Shown one piece after another: positions 1-8,167 of a stretch of 64,000 bases of DNA. The translations under genes were made by a program, and so were the position numbers. Each line of letters opens with the position of its first letter. Within the stretch, counting starts at the first letter, position 1. Under the pieces are notes generated by a model, which did not search any database, was not told the origin of the DNA, and was given only the letters and a program-made list of their open reading frames with translations. The stretch comes from Desulfomicrobium sp. UBA5193 (GTDB taxonomy: Bacteria; Desulfobacterota; Desulfovibrionia; Desulfovibrionales; Desulfomicrobiaceae), in NCBI GenBank assembly GCA_002412965.1, contig DHWB01000014.1, positions 1-64,000 of the forward strand, written 5' to 3'.

Positions 1-114
1 GGCGCGGGTCCTCCACATGCCGCCGTACTCAACATCGGCCGCAAAGGCCGGAAGAACGATAGTCAGGCAGAACAGCACTGCCGCCACCAAGCTCACCATT
101 GTCAGTTTTCTCAT
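1..114 (-). CDS. Outer-membrane porin-like protein, N-terminal fragment
   Basis: Only the first 38 codons lie in the window and the gene runs off the left edge. The start at 114 is fixed by a strong GGAGGAA ribosome site at 118-124. The protein opens with a Sec signal peptide (MRKL, a hydrophobic core, cleavage after PAFA), followed by ADVEYGGMWRTRA. That mature start, a short beta strand after Ala-Asp-Val, is what I know from Desulfovibrio homotrimeric porins, but 38 residues cannot prove the family. A sigma-54 promoter sits about 140 bases upstream and the neighbouring regulator is sigma-54 dependent, so the porin may be a target of the two-component system at 556-3818. Confidence 0.55.
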   Translation of the reverse strand, partial: MRKLTMVSLVAAVLFCLTIVLPAFAADVEYGGMWRTRA

Positions 115-255
115 CACTTCCTCCATGATGCGTTGAAAAAGATTGCCTGAATCGAACGATCCGAAGCCGGAACGATATCCCCATTCGTCCAGAGGGCTGA
201 CCCAACAGCCGATCAGCAACTCCGCCCACGCCGCCTCATCCCCGGCAGCCCATGT

Positions 256-272
256 TTGCAAGATGCGGGCCT
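256..272 (-). promoter_or_regulatory. Sigma-54 promoter for the porin-like gene
   Basis: Read on the minus strand the site is AGGCCC-GCATC-TTGCA. It has the invariant GG and GC at the right spacing and a perfect TTGC at -12. It lies about 140 bases upstream of the start at 114 and next to an NtrC-type regulator gene. Confidence 0.55.
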
Positions 273-555
273 GCAAAAAAAATAAATAAAAACAGAATTT
301 TATAGACAAAAAACACAAGCAGCGAAAATTGTGTGAAGTGATGGTTACAAAACCCCTTCAGGGGTGTGCGGGGTGGGGGAAACCAGGATGGGAGCAGGTG
401 GGCAGTTTTCGGAAAACAGGTTTATTTCAAGAGCGTTAAAGATACATCGGGACGAATTGTGAGCTCATGTCGAGTGTGCAGAAATCTACACACACCGGGC
501 AGATCCCCCCTTTGCCGAACGCACACGGCACGGAGCGTTTCGCGGGGTGCTCCGG
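273..555. other. Intergenic region, no gene
   Basis: This holds an AT-rich stretch at about 275-320 and a short hairpin CCCC-TTCA-GGGG at 353-364. I see no credible coding sequence. It is a likely place for activator sites of the adjacent regulator, but I could not identify repeats. Confidence 0.5.
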
Positions 556-1887
556 TCAGCTCACATTGTGCTCGGCCATCTTGAGGTAGAGCGCGCGCCG
601 GGATATCCCGAGCAGCTTCGCGGCCTTCGTCCGGCTGCCCTTCACGTCCTTCAGGGCGCGGCAGATGGCATCGCGTTCCACGTCTTTCATGACCATCCGC
701 AATGGCAGCGACTGGTCGGCCTGCGGCTCGAATTTCCGGGAGGGGGCAAAGTGTTCGGTCATGATTTCCCGCCCGTCGCTCAGCAGCACGGCCCGCTCGA
801 TAGTATTTTCCAGTTCGCGAATATTGCCCGGCCAGGAGGCCGCCATGAGTTCCCTCAGGGCGACCGGGTGGATCATGTTCACCTTCTTGCCATAACGGTC
901 GTTGGAACGGCGGATGAAGAACTCGATCAGATCGGGCAGATCATCTTTGCGCTCCCGGAGCGAGGGCAAAAACACGGGAAAAACGGAGAGCCTGTAGTAC
1001 AGGTCCTCACGAAAGCGACCGCCCTGCACCTCCTGGCGCAAATCGCGATTGGTGGCGACAATGAAGCGGACATCGATGCGCACGATCCTGTTGCTCCCCA
1101 CGGGCTTGATCTCGCGCTCCTGCACCGCGTGGAGCAATTTCGCCTGGGTTGCCAGGCTCAGCTCTCCGATCTCGTCCAGGAAGATCGTCCCGCCCTGGGC
1201 CTCTTCCAAGAGCCCGCGCTTCGTGGCCAGGGCGCCGGTGAAGGCGCCGCGCACATGCCCGAAGAGTTCGCTCTCCAGCAGGGATTCCGTCAGCGAGGTG
1301 CAGTCGATGGTGTAAAAAGGACTCCCTGGATTTTTCTCCATGGCGTGAATCTGCCGCGCCAAGAGCGTCTTGCCCGTGCCGGTCTCCCCCTGAATCATGA
1401 TGGGCGCCCGCGAATCGGCGATCTTGCCGAGATCGTGCATGATCTTCTGCATGGAGGGATGCGACCCCACCACCATGCTGCAGCCCCTGCCCGCGCCCGA
1501 GTCGTTCAGGCCCCGATGAATCTTTCCGTGCTCGATGGCCCGGACACAGACTTCTTCCAGTTCGACGGGGTCGAAAGGCTTCGTGACATAATGGAATGCG
1601 CCATGCTGGATCGCATTGACCGCGGAATCGATGCTGCCGACGCCGGTGATGAGGATGACAGGCAGCTCCGGCTGGTTGAACCGGACCCAGGTCAAGAGAT
1701 CCCGGCCCCCCATGCCCGGCATGGCCACATCGGAAACGACGAGGTCGACGGCGTGCTCCGAGAGGAGAACACGCGCAGCCTCAGCCGATTCCGCACAGAG
1801 GACTCTGAACTGTTTCAGCCGGAAATAGCTCTCCAGAGCGACGAGGAGTTCGCGCTCGTCATCGACAAAGAGAATCCTCCCGTTCAT
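556..1887 (-). CDS. NtrC-family sigma-54 response regulator
   Basis: The protein has about 443 residues in three parts. A receiver domain carries VDDE and the phospho-acceptor Asp in VVSDVAMPG. An AAA+ domain carries Walker A GETGTGKT and the sigma-54 contact loop GAFTGA. A Fis-type helix-turn-helix at the C-terminus includes KGSRTKAAKLLGISRRALY. I place the start at 1887 because GGAGG lies just upstream and the ATG overlaps the stop of the kinase gene (ATGA), so the two are translationally coupled. It should activate sigma-54 promoters when phosphorylated by the partner kinase. Candidate targets are the -24/-12 sites before the porin and the ASST genes. Confidence 0.93.
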   Translation of the reverse strand: MNGRILFVDDERELLVALESYFRLKQFRVLCAESAEAARVLLSEHAVDLVVSDVAMPGMGGRDLLTWVRFNQPELPVILITGVGSIDSAVNAIQHGAFHYVTKPFDPVELEEVCVRAIEHGKIHRGLNDSGAGRGCSMVVGSHPSMQKIMHDLGKIADSRAPIMIQGETGTGKTLLARQIHAMEKNPGSPFYTIDCTSLTESLLESELFGHVRGAFTGALATKRGLLEEAQGGTIFLDEIGELSLATQAKLLHAVQEREIKPVGSNRIVRIDVRFIVATNRDLRQEVQGGRFREDLYYRLSVFPVFLPSLRERKDDLPDLIEFFIRRSNDRYGKKVNMIHPVALRELMAASWPGNIRELENTIERAVLLSDGREIMTEHFAPSRKFEPQADQSLPLRMVMKDVERDAICRALKDVKGSRTKAAKLLGISRRALYLKMAEHNVS

Positions 1888-3818
1888 GCATCCTCCACAA
1901 TGCCGGAGCAACCCGGCAGTTCAACGACCATGCGCGTCCCCTGTCCCGGTTCCGACTCCACATAGACCTCGCCACCGTGCTCCTCGATGATGCAGCGGAC
2001 GATGAACAGGCCCAGACCGAACCCGCCCTTCTTGCCGGACGTCACGAACGGCTCAAAGATCACGGGAAGCATCTCGCGCGGCATGCCGCACCCGTTGTCC
2101 TCCAGGCTTACGCGGACATAACCCAGATTCGGGCGGTCACAGAATCGGATCGTGACGTGTTTTGGCCTGCTGCCGTCCATGCTCTCCACCGCGTTCAGCA
2201 AAAGATTGATGAAGGCCTGCTGCAGCAGCTGCTCGTCGCCGATGAGGCATTGCGGGTGAGTGGGCTCCGGCATGGACAGGGACACGTCTCTCATTTTCGG
2301 AACGAGGAAGGACAGGCAATCCCGGACCACTTCGACCGCGTCCAGGGTCTTCGGGCGAAGCGTCCTCGGCCTGGCCAGATCAAGGAGCTCGTGGGTGATT
2401 TTTCCGGCCCTGTCCGTGTTCCGCTCTATGGCTTCGAGGAATGGCCGCGACTCCTCGGGAACTCCGAAAGCCCGGAGCAGGGCGATGTTCGACCGGACGA
2501 TGGCCAAGGGGTTGTTGATCTCGTGTGCGACGCAGGCGGACATCCTGCCGATGACGGCCAGGCGCTCGGCCTGGACAAGCTCGCTCTCCATTCGCTTGCG
2601 CGCGGAGATGTCCCGCGCGAAGCAGCACAGGACATCCCGATTGTCGCCGAAGCCCAAGGACGACGCCGCAACTTCCCAAAATCTCGACGGCCCGTGAAGC
2701 GAGTCCGCCTGAAAGACGGCGACGGGACTTTCCCCCTTTTTCCCCACGCCCTCAAGGTACTTCAGCATCCCGCAACGCTGTGAATCTCCTATCAGTTCCA
2801 ACAGGGAGCGCGGACCGCCAGGATCATTGCTCCGGAGCACGTTGCCGGCTCGATCAGTCACATAGATACGGTCCGGTGAGGAATCGATGACCTGTTTGAA
2901 CTGCTGTTCCGATTGTTCCAGATCGACGCGAATCGTGGCGACTCTCCGCCTCAGGGACCAGTTCCACCCCACTGACAGCAGAATCAGGCCGGCACCGGCC
3001 ACGACATACGGCAGAACAACCTCGCCGTAACGCTGAACAAACGATTCGGACACCTCCCTGCCGCTCCACTTCTCCCTCATCGCCCGGTGCACGCCATTGT
3101 CCACGAGGATGTTGAACGCCGAAGCGAGACGGGCATGCAGGTCGGCGTCGTCTCTCCTGACAAGCATTCCCGTCTGGAGGACTTCCAACGGGTCTCCGAC
3201 AATTTTCAGGTTTGCAAGCCCTTTGCGATGAATGTTGTTCATGGCGATCCGGCTCGTCGGTGCAAGAAAGGCGTCCGCACCCTCGCGGTCGAGCATTTCG
3301 ACTGCCTCGGCTTGGGAATCGACGACAATGATCGTCACCGTGTCAGGTTGCGGGATGAATCGGAGGTAGTCGTCGCCGCGGACAACCAGGACTCGTTTCC
3401 CCGCAAAATCCTTGGGCTCCCCTATCGTATGTTGGGACTTGTGGACGAATATCCTGCGTTCCAGCCTGGATTCCGGGAACACGATCGTTTTGAAATCGGC
3501 CCGGACCTGAATGTCCAGCAGTTCGGAAACACAAAAGTCGATATCCCCGCGTGCCAGGGCTTCGCGTCGCTCCCCCTTGTGCAGAGGCACCGGCACGATC
3601 TCGACACCCATGACCTTCGCCAGTTCCGAGGCCAGTTCTGGGGCCACCCCGCGAAGCTGGCCAGTGGAATTGTCGACGAACGAGACGGGCGGGGAATCGA
3701 TGGCCACGCCTGCTCTGAGCATGCGTGCCATGCCGGCCAGAGGAGGCGAAACGGCTGGCGTCAGCAACACTAAAAGAATCAGAATTGTACGGACCCGCAA
3801 AAGCACCTCAATATTCAC
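1884..3818 (-). CDS. Hybrid-sensor histidine kinase with periplasmic SBP_bac_3 domain
   Basis: The protein has 644 residues. The order is a signal/TM segment (about 10-30), a periplasmic amino-acid-binding-type domain (about 33-260, with LRAGVAIDSPPVSFV at its start), a TM helix near 275-295, a PAS-like segment, and a HisKA plus HATPase module. The module shows the H-box VAHEINNPLAIV, N-box LLNAVESM, G1 DNGCGMP and G2 GFGLGLF. It would bind a small periplasmic solute and phosphorylate the regulator encoded directly downstream with overlapping stop and start. The assigned GTG start lacks a clear ribosome site, and a TTG some 15 bases further in follows GAGG and is an alternative. Confidence 0.9.
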   Translation of the reverse strand: MNIEVLLRVRTILILLVLLTPAVSPPLAGMARMLRAGVAIDSPPVSFVDNSTGQLRGVAPELASELAKVMGVEIVPVPLHKGERREALARGDIDFCVSELLDIQVRADFKTIVFPESRLERRIFVHKSQHTIGEPKDFAGKRVLVVRGDDYLRFIPQPDTVTIIVVDSQAEAVEMLDREGADAFLAPTSRIAMNNIHRKGLANLKIVGDPLEVLQTGMLVRRDDADLHARLASAFNILVDNGVHRAMREKWSGREVSESFVQRYGEVVLPYVVAGAGLILLSVGWNWSLRRRVATIRVDLEQSEQQFKQVIDSSPDRIYVTDRAGNVLRSNDPGGPRSLLELIGDSQRCGMLKYLEGVGKKGESPVAVFQADSLHGPSRFWEVAASSLGFGDNRDVLCCFARDISARKRMESELVQAERLAVIGRMSACVAHEINNPLAIVRSNIALLRAFGVPEESRPFLEAIERNTDRAGKITHELLDLARPRTLRPKTLDAVEVVRDCLSFLVPKMRDVSLSMPEPTHPQCLIGDEQLLQQAFINLLLNAVESMDGSRPKHVTIRFCDRPNLGYVRVSLEDNGCGMPREMLPVIFEPFVTSGKKGGFGLGLFIVRCIIEEHGGEVYVESEPGQGTRMVVELPGCSGIVEDA

Positions 3819-4389
3819 GCATAACGCATCCGCACGCTGCTGATACCAAATCGCCGGAGAAACTTACGACCGTTGAAATCGGAACACGGGAAGCTCTCCG
3901 GCGCTGTTCTCGATGCGACATGACAATCCGGAAAAAGGATCGCGCACGGCATACGCTAAATGCAAGAAACATTCAAAATTCGAAAATTCGAGCATGTATG
4001 CGCAGTTAACCGAAAGAACGCTTCGACCCTTCCGGCACATGAGTCTCCAGATGCTTCCGAAACCATGGCCGCACGCGATAATAATGGCCATTCATGATCT
4101 TTTTCCTTCCTCATTCGGGAGGCAAAGTTGAACAAATCCATGCGAATACGCCCCTAGCTGTACGGATCGACGCACACAGCCCGCCCGAATGCGCGGCTGT
4201 CCGCACGCATACTGCACACAGCCTTGCCCGGACAGCCGCAGCATGAACACAACCACCTGCTTTTCCGAGTAAAAACATGAGTCTTCGCAGTTGGAACGGT
4301 TTTTGGTTTCGACGGACAGATCATCTCTCGGATCGCCGACACGCGACACAGCCCCTCACATTCCACCGCCACCACCCCGGAGCCACCGC
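3819..4389. other. Intergenic region, no gene found
   Basis: These 570 bases separate the minus-strand kinase from a plus-strand chemotaxis-receptor remnant. Short open frames occur on both strands but none has a ribosome site or recognisable product. It probably carries promoters for both sides, which I could not place with confidence. Confidence 0.45.
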
Positions 4390-4622
4390 ATGAAGAATAT
4401 CAAACTGAGCATCAAACTCATCGGAGCCGTTTTCCTCACGGCCCTGATCACCCTGGCCATAGGCATCCAGGACCGCCTGGCCCTCAACACCCTCGAAAAG
4501 GACATGAACCGGGTCAGACCGGAGAGATGCTGACCTCGAGCGAACTGCTCAGCGCCAACGCTTCCGGGTTGTCGAATACCGCCTTGAAGCTCCAGGATCT
4601 CGTTTCCCGCTTTCGGCTCGAA
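4390..4622 (+). pseudogene. Methyl-accepting chemotaxis protein remnant (internal deletion)
   Basis: The 5' part encodes MKNIKLSIKLIGAVFLTAL..., a basic N-terminus plus first TM helix typical of chemoreceptors, ending near 4512. The sequence then jumps, in another frame, to EMLTSSELLSANASGLSN and KLQDLVSRF. That is the extreme C-terminus of such receptors in Desulfovibrio-type bacteria. The ligand-binding, second TM, HAMP and signalling regions (normally 500 or more residues) are missing. One deletion of about 1.5 kb with a frame change explains this. The receptor stop is also lost, so the remnant frame runs on into the HU gene downstream. The product cannot function. Confidence 0.75.
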
Positions 4623-4745
4623 ACTGCAGCAGGCAAGGACCCCTGCGGTCGCGGAGCGTTAAGCCAAGCGGACCGCAGGCTTCCGCCCAGCCCGCGCATT
4701 GCGTCACGATTACAAGTTTCCACTCATCGCAACCCGGAGCATATA

Positions 4746-5021
4746 ATGAACAAAAGTGAGCTTATTCAAACCCTTGCAGAAAAAATAAAAATTTCCGACG
4801 ACGAGGCCTCGCTTATCGTCGACAGTTTCTTCGACTCTATGCGAGATGCCATGCTGCATGGAGACAGGATCGAAATCCGCGGTTTCGGCAGTTTCAAGAT
4901 CAAGCAGTACGAAAGCTACGTTGGGCGTAATCCCAAAACCGGAGAACTTGTGCAGGTCAAGCCCAAGAAGATGCCCCTCTTCAAGGCCGGCAAGGGCCTG
5001 CTGGACGACCTGAACAGTTAA
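4746..5021 (+). CDS. HU/IHF-family DNA-binding protein
   Basis: The 91-residue protein begins MNKSELIQTLAEK and holds the whole HU fold: N-terminal helices, RIEIRGFGSFKIK, and a DNA-binding arm containing GRNPKTGE with the conserved Asn-Pro, then FKAGKGL. It would bind and bend DNA as a dimer in the nucleoid. The start is set by the family length. The in-frame open sequence upstream is the decayed receptor and not part of this protein. HU/IHF proteins often help sigma-54 activators by bending DNA, which suits this regulator-rich region, but no direct link is visible. Confidence 0.92.
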   Translation: MNKSELIQTLAEKIKISDDEASLIVDSFFDSMRDAMLHGDRIEIRGFGSFKIKQYESYVGRNPKTGELVQVKPKKMPLFKAGKGLLDDLNS

Positions 5022-5286
5022 GAAACTGATGACTTAAACGTTTCAGAGAGACGAAAGTCGCTTTTGGCGGCAAAAAATTTCATGTTCCTGGTCACTGCGT
5101 ACGCGGGCAGGGACTTAGGCGCGGTAAGGGGGCAACGTTCTCTTCTCCTATAGCTGAGGCCATGCGCGGCATGCAGAACCCGCCCATGCGCATCCCCGAC
5201 TGCAAACCCTGAGCGAACGCCGGAACCGGGCCGTCCGTTCACTGCACAGCTTGGTCCTACGGATCTCTGCGGAAAATTGCAGAGAT

Positions 5287-6126
5287 TTAAGTCCGGTCGA
5301 TATAGATGGTTTCCCCGATGTGCGCTCTGACTAGCCCGCGCGGATATCTGACCGCCAGATTGAAAAAGTCGTTGGCGTTTTTGATATGGTCCTTCAGATC
5401 CGCTCCTATTTTGTCATAGGAGGCGATCAACCTGATCTAACGGTCAAAGGCCAGCATCCCGTTGAGTCTTTCGACAAAGCATCCGTTGGTTTGCGTTATC
5501 TCGATTTTGGACCCTTCAAACGGCTCCCAACCATGTCTGACCCCGAGGCTGCTGACCACTTTGGTGAAGACAAGAACCGCTCCGTTCTGGATGATGCCTT
5601 GCGGTGTAAAGACGGTAGGAGATGAGACCTTGATCATCTTCCTGCCGGTCATGCCGCCAATGACCCGTAACGGGTACTTGCGAACGATCTGTTTGATCCC
5701 GTTGATCAGATGCAGATTGTTTCCACCAAATCCATCTCCAAAGACAAACAACGTTTTAAAGTGGCTCCGCTCTAATTCCGCTGCGATGGGGGCCAATCCT
5801 TTTTCTATCTGGGGCACGATGTCGTCTGTACTGAGATTTTCCAGAATGATGATGTGAACGTCTGAATGTATTCCCGCGAGAAAGCATCCCTGGTCCATGA
5901 TGCTGTCCCGGTCGAAGATCTCCGGAAAGACGCCGCCAAAAAGCTGCACTCCGTTCTGAAAGGCCACGCTCAGCGCCTTATCGATGCGCTGTTTGTAGTG
6001 AATCCCGGAGTCCATGCCGCCGTCGGCTTGCAGGAGCATGATATTTTTGTATCCCTCAGCGGACATTTTGGAGATTGTATTTCCCATTTCTGCGAAGCAA
6101 CAAATAGGATCAACGACGATCTTCAT
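5287..6126 (-). pseudogene. FIST-domain sensory protein, interrupted by a stop
   Basis: The frame opens at 6126 (ribosome site AAGGAC) with a FIST-type N-terminal region (GGVFPEIFDRDSIM, FVFGDGFGGN, VIGGMTGRKM). It reaches FERLNGMLAFDR-like sequence and then a TAG at 5437-5439. In the same frame the reading goes on for 49 codons (ANDFFNLAVRYPRGLVRAHIG) to a TAA at 5287. That tail matches the style of the FIST_C region (FFxLAxxYPxGL). An amber stop and loss of most of the C-terminal domain therefore inactivated it. The first 229 residues could still be made. FIST proteins are thought to sense small ligands in signalling, and this one lies near a dead chemoreceptor. Confidence 0.6.
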
Positions 6127-6217
6127 GGTCAGTCCTTGTGGTGTACTGATGATTTGCAGGAAAGCATTGTCTGGGGGTCATCCTGCAGAAGCGAACGTTG
6201 AAAACATGAGATGACAT

Positions 6218-6258
6218 GGCTCATTGAGTTTTCAAGACAATGAAAAACCCAATGAGCC
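6218..6258 (-). terminator. Inverted repeat after small secreted-protein gene
   Basis: GGCTCATTG (6218-6226) pairs with CAATGAGCC (6250-6258), with further inner pairing of GTTTTC and GAAAA. It follows the stop of the gene at 6298-6489 on the minus strand and may end the ASST1 transcript. There is no clean U tract, so the function is uncertain. Confidence 0.4.
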
Positions 6259-6297
6259 CCATAAGAACTGGAAGCGCCTCCCAACGCGGTCATGCTT

Positions 6298-6489
6298 CTA
6301 ATAATGTGGCATGACTGGCCCCTCCTCGGTGCCATTGTCATCCTGACCGGCGGTACCACCCTGGGTAGTGGCAGTCTGTTCTGGTTTTGTATCCGCTTTA
6401 GTGGAATTTCCGGAGGCGAAAACCGACGGCGCAAGCAGCATAAAACATGCGATCGCCACGATGGCGTACCGTGCAAGGATTTTTCTCAT
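6298..6489 (-). CDS. Small exported protein, unknown function
   Basis: The 63-residue protein has a clear Sec signal peptide (MRKILARYAIVAIACFMLLA, cleavage after VFA). The mature part is about 38 residues, rich in Thr, Gly, Gln and Asp and probably unstructured, ending GPVMPHY. The ribosome site GAGGAT precedes the ATG. It follows the ASST1 gene by about 140 bases on the same strand and may share its sigma-54 transcript. I do not recognise a family. Confidence 0.6.
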   Translation of the reverse strand: MRKILARYAIVAIACFMLLAPSVFASGNSTKADTKPEQTATTQGGTAGQDDNGTEEGPVMPHY

Positions 6490-6629
6490 TTTCCGATATC
6501 CTCTTTCATTGCAGTGTTATTCATAGTGATGTTCGAACATCCGGCCCGGAGCCTTTCCCCGAAGCCGAAAGAAGTGGCGAACCGCCCCGCCATGGAGGTG
6601 AGAGACGGAAGCGGCTCGCCTGGATGTGG

Positions 6630-7904
6630 CTAAAGCTTGCCCTGCAAGGCAGGGTGGTCGGCCGTGTAGCGATACGCCCTGAAGATGCCCTTGCGGTCGG
6701 GGTTGATGAATTCCCAGACGATCTCGCCCTTCTTGGTCACTTCGAAAAGCCGACCGTTGGGGCCGTCACAGATCAGGGTGTTGCCGTTCTTGAGCCGCTC
6801 GGCGCCTGAAATGAACGGTGCGTTGAAGAGCCAGGAGCGCTGAATGGGGAAATCCCATTCCTTGTCCTCGTGAGAGTACTGCCAGACGATCTTTTTCTTC
6901 TTGGAGTCGATCTCCAGGATACGGGAATGGGCAATGCCCCAATAGGCGTCGGCCTCCTTCACGCTGGCCAGGTTCATGCCGTTGTCGAAGACCATGATGT
7001 TGCCCGCGCCGGGCAAACCCTCGGGGATGACATGCGCATCGTGCTGTGCGCCGAGTTTGCCCCATTCGCCTTCATAACACCCGCCGTATTCCCACAGAAC
7101 CCCTCCGGTCTTCTTGGAAATGATGATGATCTTGGAATTGTGACGCAGGGACAGCAGCACGGACTCTTCGCCCGTGACGGAGTTGCCCTCGGGCAGATAG
7201 TCGACGGAGTTGATGTGCAGCCACTCCAGACGGTCGTTCAGGGGGCAGATCGGGTTGCTGGCGGGATCAAGGTACTTGCTGGCCCGCCATTCCCACACGC
7301 GCTCTCCGGCAGGGGTGGTCTCGGCGATGATCTCCTCGAACATGACGCCTCCCTTGAACTCCGTCCCCTTGATGCCGCCGGGGATGATGGCGCTGTTGGG
7401 CACCTTCTCCCAGAGAATCTGCATGTAATTGCCATTCGGGAGCTTGCACTGGTCATGGTGCGCGTCGGGATTCTTGATTTCGGCCACGACCTTTCCATCC
7501 CAGTCCAGCTCCTGCAGCACGCCGCCCTTGCCGCTCATGTGGTAGTCTTCCGCTCCGTAGCCCTTATTGGTGCGGCCGCTGAACAACAGATTCCCGTTCC
7601 CCAGCAATTCACCGTACATGCCGGCCTCGTTGTCGGTCTTCCACTCGTGGACCACATTGCCCATCATGTCGATAAGCTGGACCTTCTTGGTGGTCAGGCT
7701 GGAATAGAGCGTGTAGCCGTCCTGGGTCTTGTCCTTGACGTATTTGGTCACCCCTGCGGGCCATTCCGTCACGGACTGCCCCTCGCCGCCTTCGGCGACG
7801 GATTTCACGGACTTCTCCTTGGCCCAGGCAGAGGGGCCGACCAGGGCAACGGCCAGCGCCGCAGCCAAGACAACGCGGACGAATCGATTCTTTCCCATTT
7901 TCAC
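6630..7904 (-). CDS. Arylsulfotransferase-family (ASST) periplasmic protein
   Basis: The 424-residue protein has a Sec signal peptide (cleaved near SAWA) and a beta-propeller of the PF05935 type. Visible signatures are YTLYSSLTTKKVQLIDMMGNVVHEW, LDWDGKVV, LHINSVDYLP, SLRHNSKIIII, GAQHDAHVIP and NIMVFDNG. Known members move a sulfuryl group from a phenolic sulfate ester to another phenol through a sulfated His, without PAPS. The conserved His of LHINS and QHDAH and the Arg of LRHNS are present. Whether this protein is a true sulfotransferase or a scaffold relative cannot be told. The GTG start has GGAG seven bases upstream. A strong sigma-54 promoter precedes it. Confidence 0.85.
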   Translation of the reverse strand: MKMGKNRFVRVVLAAALAVALVGPSAWAKEKSVKSVAEGGEGQSVTEWPAGVTKYVKDKTQDGYTLYSSLTTKKVQLIDMMGNVVHEWKTDNEAGMYGELLGNGNLLFSGRTNKGYGAEDYHMSGKGGVLQELDWDGKVVAEIKNPDAHHDQCKLPNGNYMQILWEKVPNSAIIPGGIKGTEFKGGVMFEEIIAETTPAGERVWEWRASKYLDPASNPICPLNDRLEWLHINSVDYLPEGNSVTGEESVLLSLRHNSKIIIISKKTGGVLWEYGGCYEGEWGKLGAQHDAHVIPEGLPGAGNIMVFDNGMNLASVKEADAYWGIAHSRILEIDSKKKKIVWQYSHEDKEWDFPIQRSWLFNAPFISGAERLKNGNTLICDGPNGRLFEVTKKGEIVWEFINPDRKGIFRAYRYTADHPALQGKL

Positions 7905-7995
7905 AAGTATTCTCCTTTTCGGTTATGCTGTTCCGGCAACCCCGGAGTACGATCATGATGGACGGACGACGTCCGTTCAGCCACACAATAAAAAA

Positions 7996-8011
7996 GGCAC
8001 TAACTGTGCCA
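7996..8011 (-). promoter_or_regulatory. Sigma-54 promoter of the first ASST gene
   Basis: Read on the minus strand the site is TGGCAC-AGTTA-GTGCC, a perfect -24 box with GTGC at -12 at exact spacing. It lies about 92 bases upstream of the ASST start at 7904. The element is also a palindrome (GGCAC/GTGCC). Confidence 0.75.
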
Positions 8012-8167
8012 AATCTTAATCACATAATATTTCAGGTAATTAACTTAAAATTCTCCCATTTCTTCGCAGTTGACGTGCGCAATGACGCACGATGCAACAG
8101 ACTATGAGCGAACTCTCGCACAGGAGACGCGCGTCAAAGACGTGTTCCGGAAGAAAGGAGGCGGCGC

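Noticed and set aside
4515..5021. One open frame joining the chemoreceptor tail to HU, suggesting a fusion protein
   Set aside because: HU has the normal length from its own ATG at 4746; the upstream part is debris left by a deletion that removed the receptor stop.
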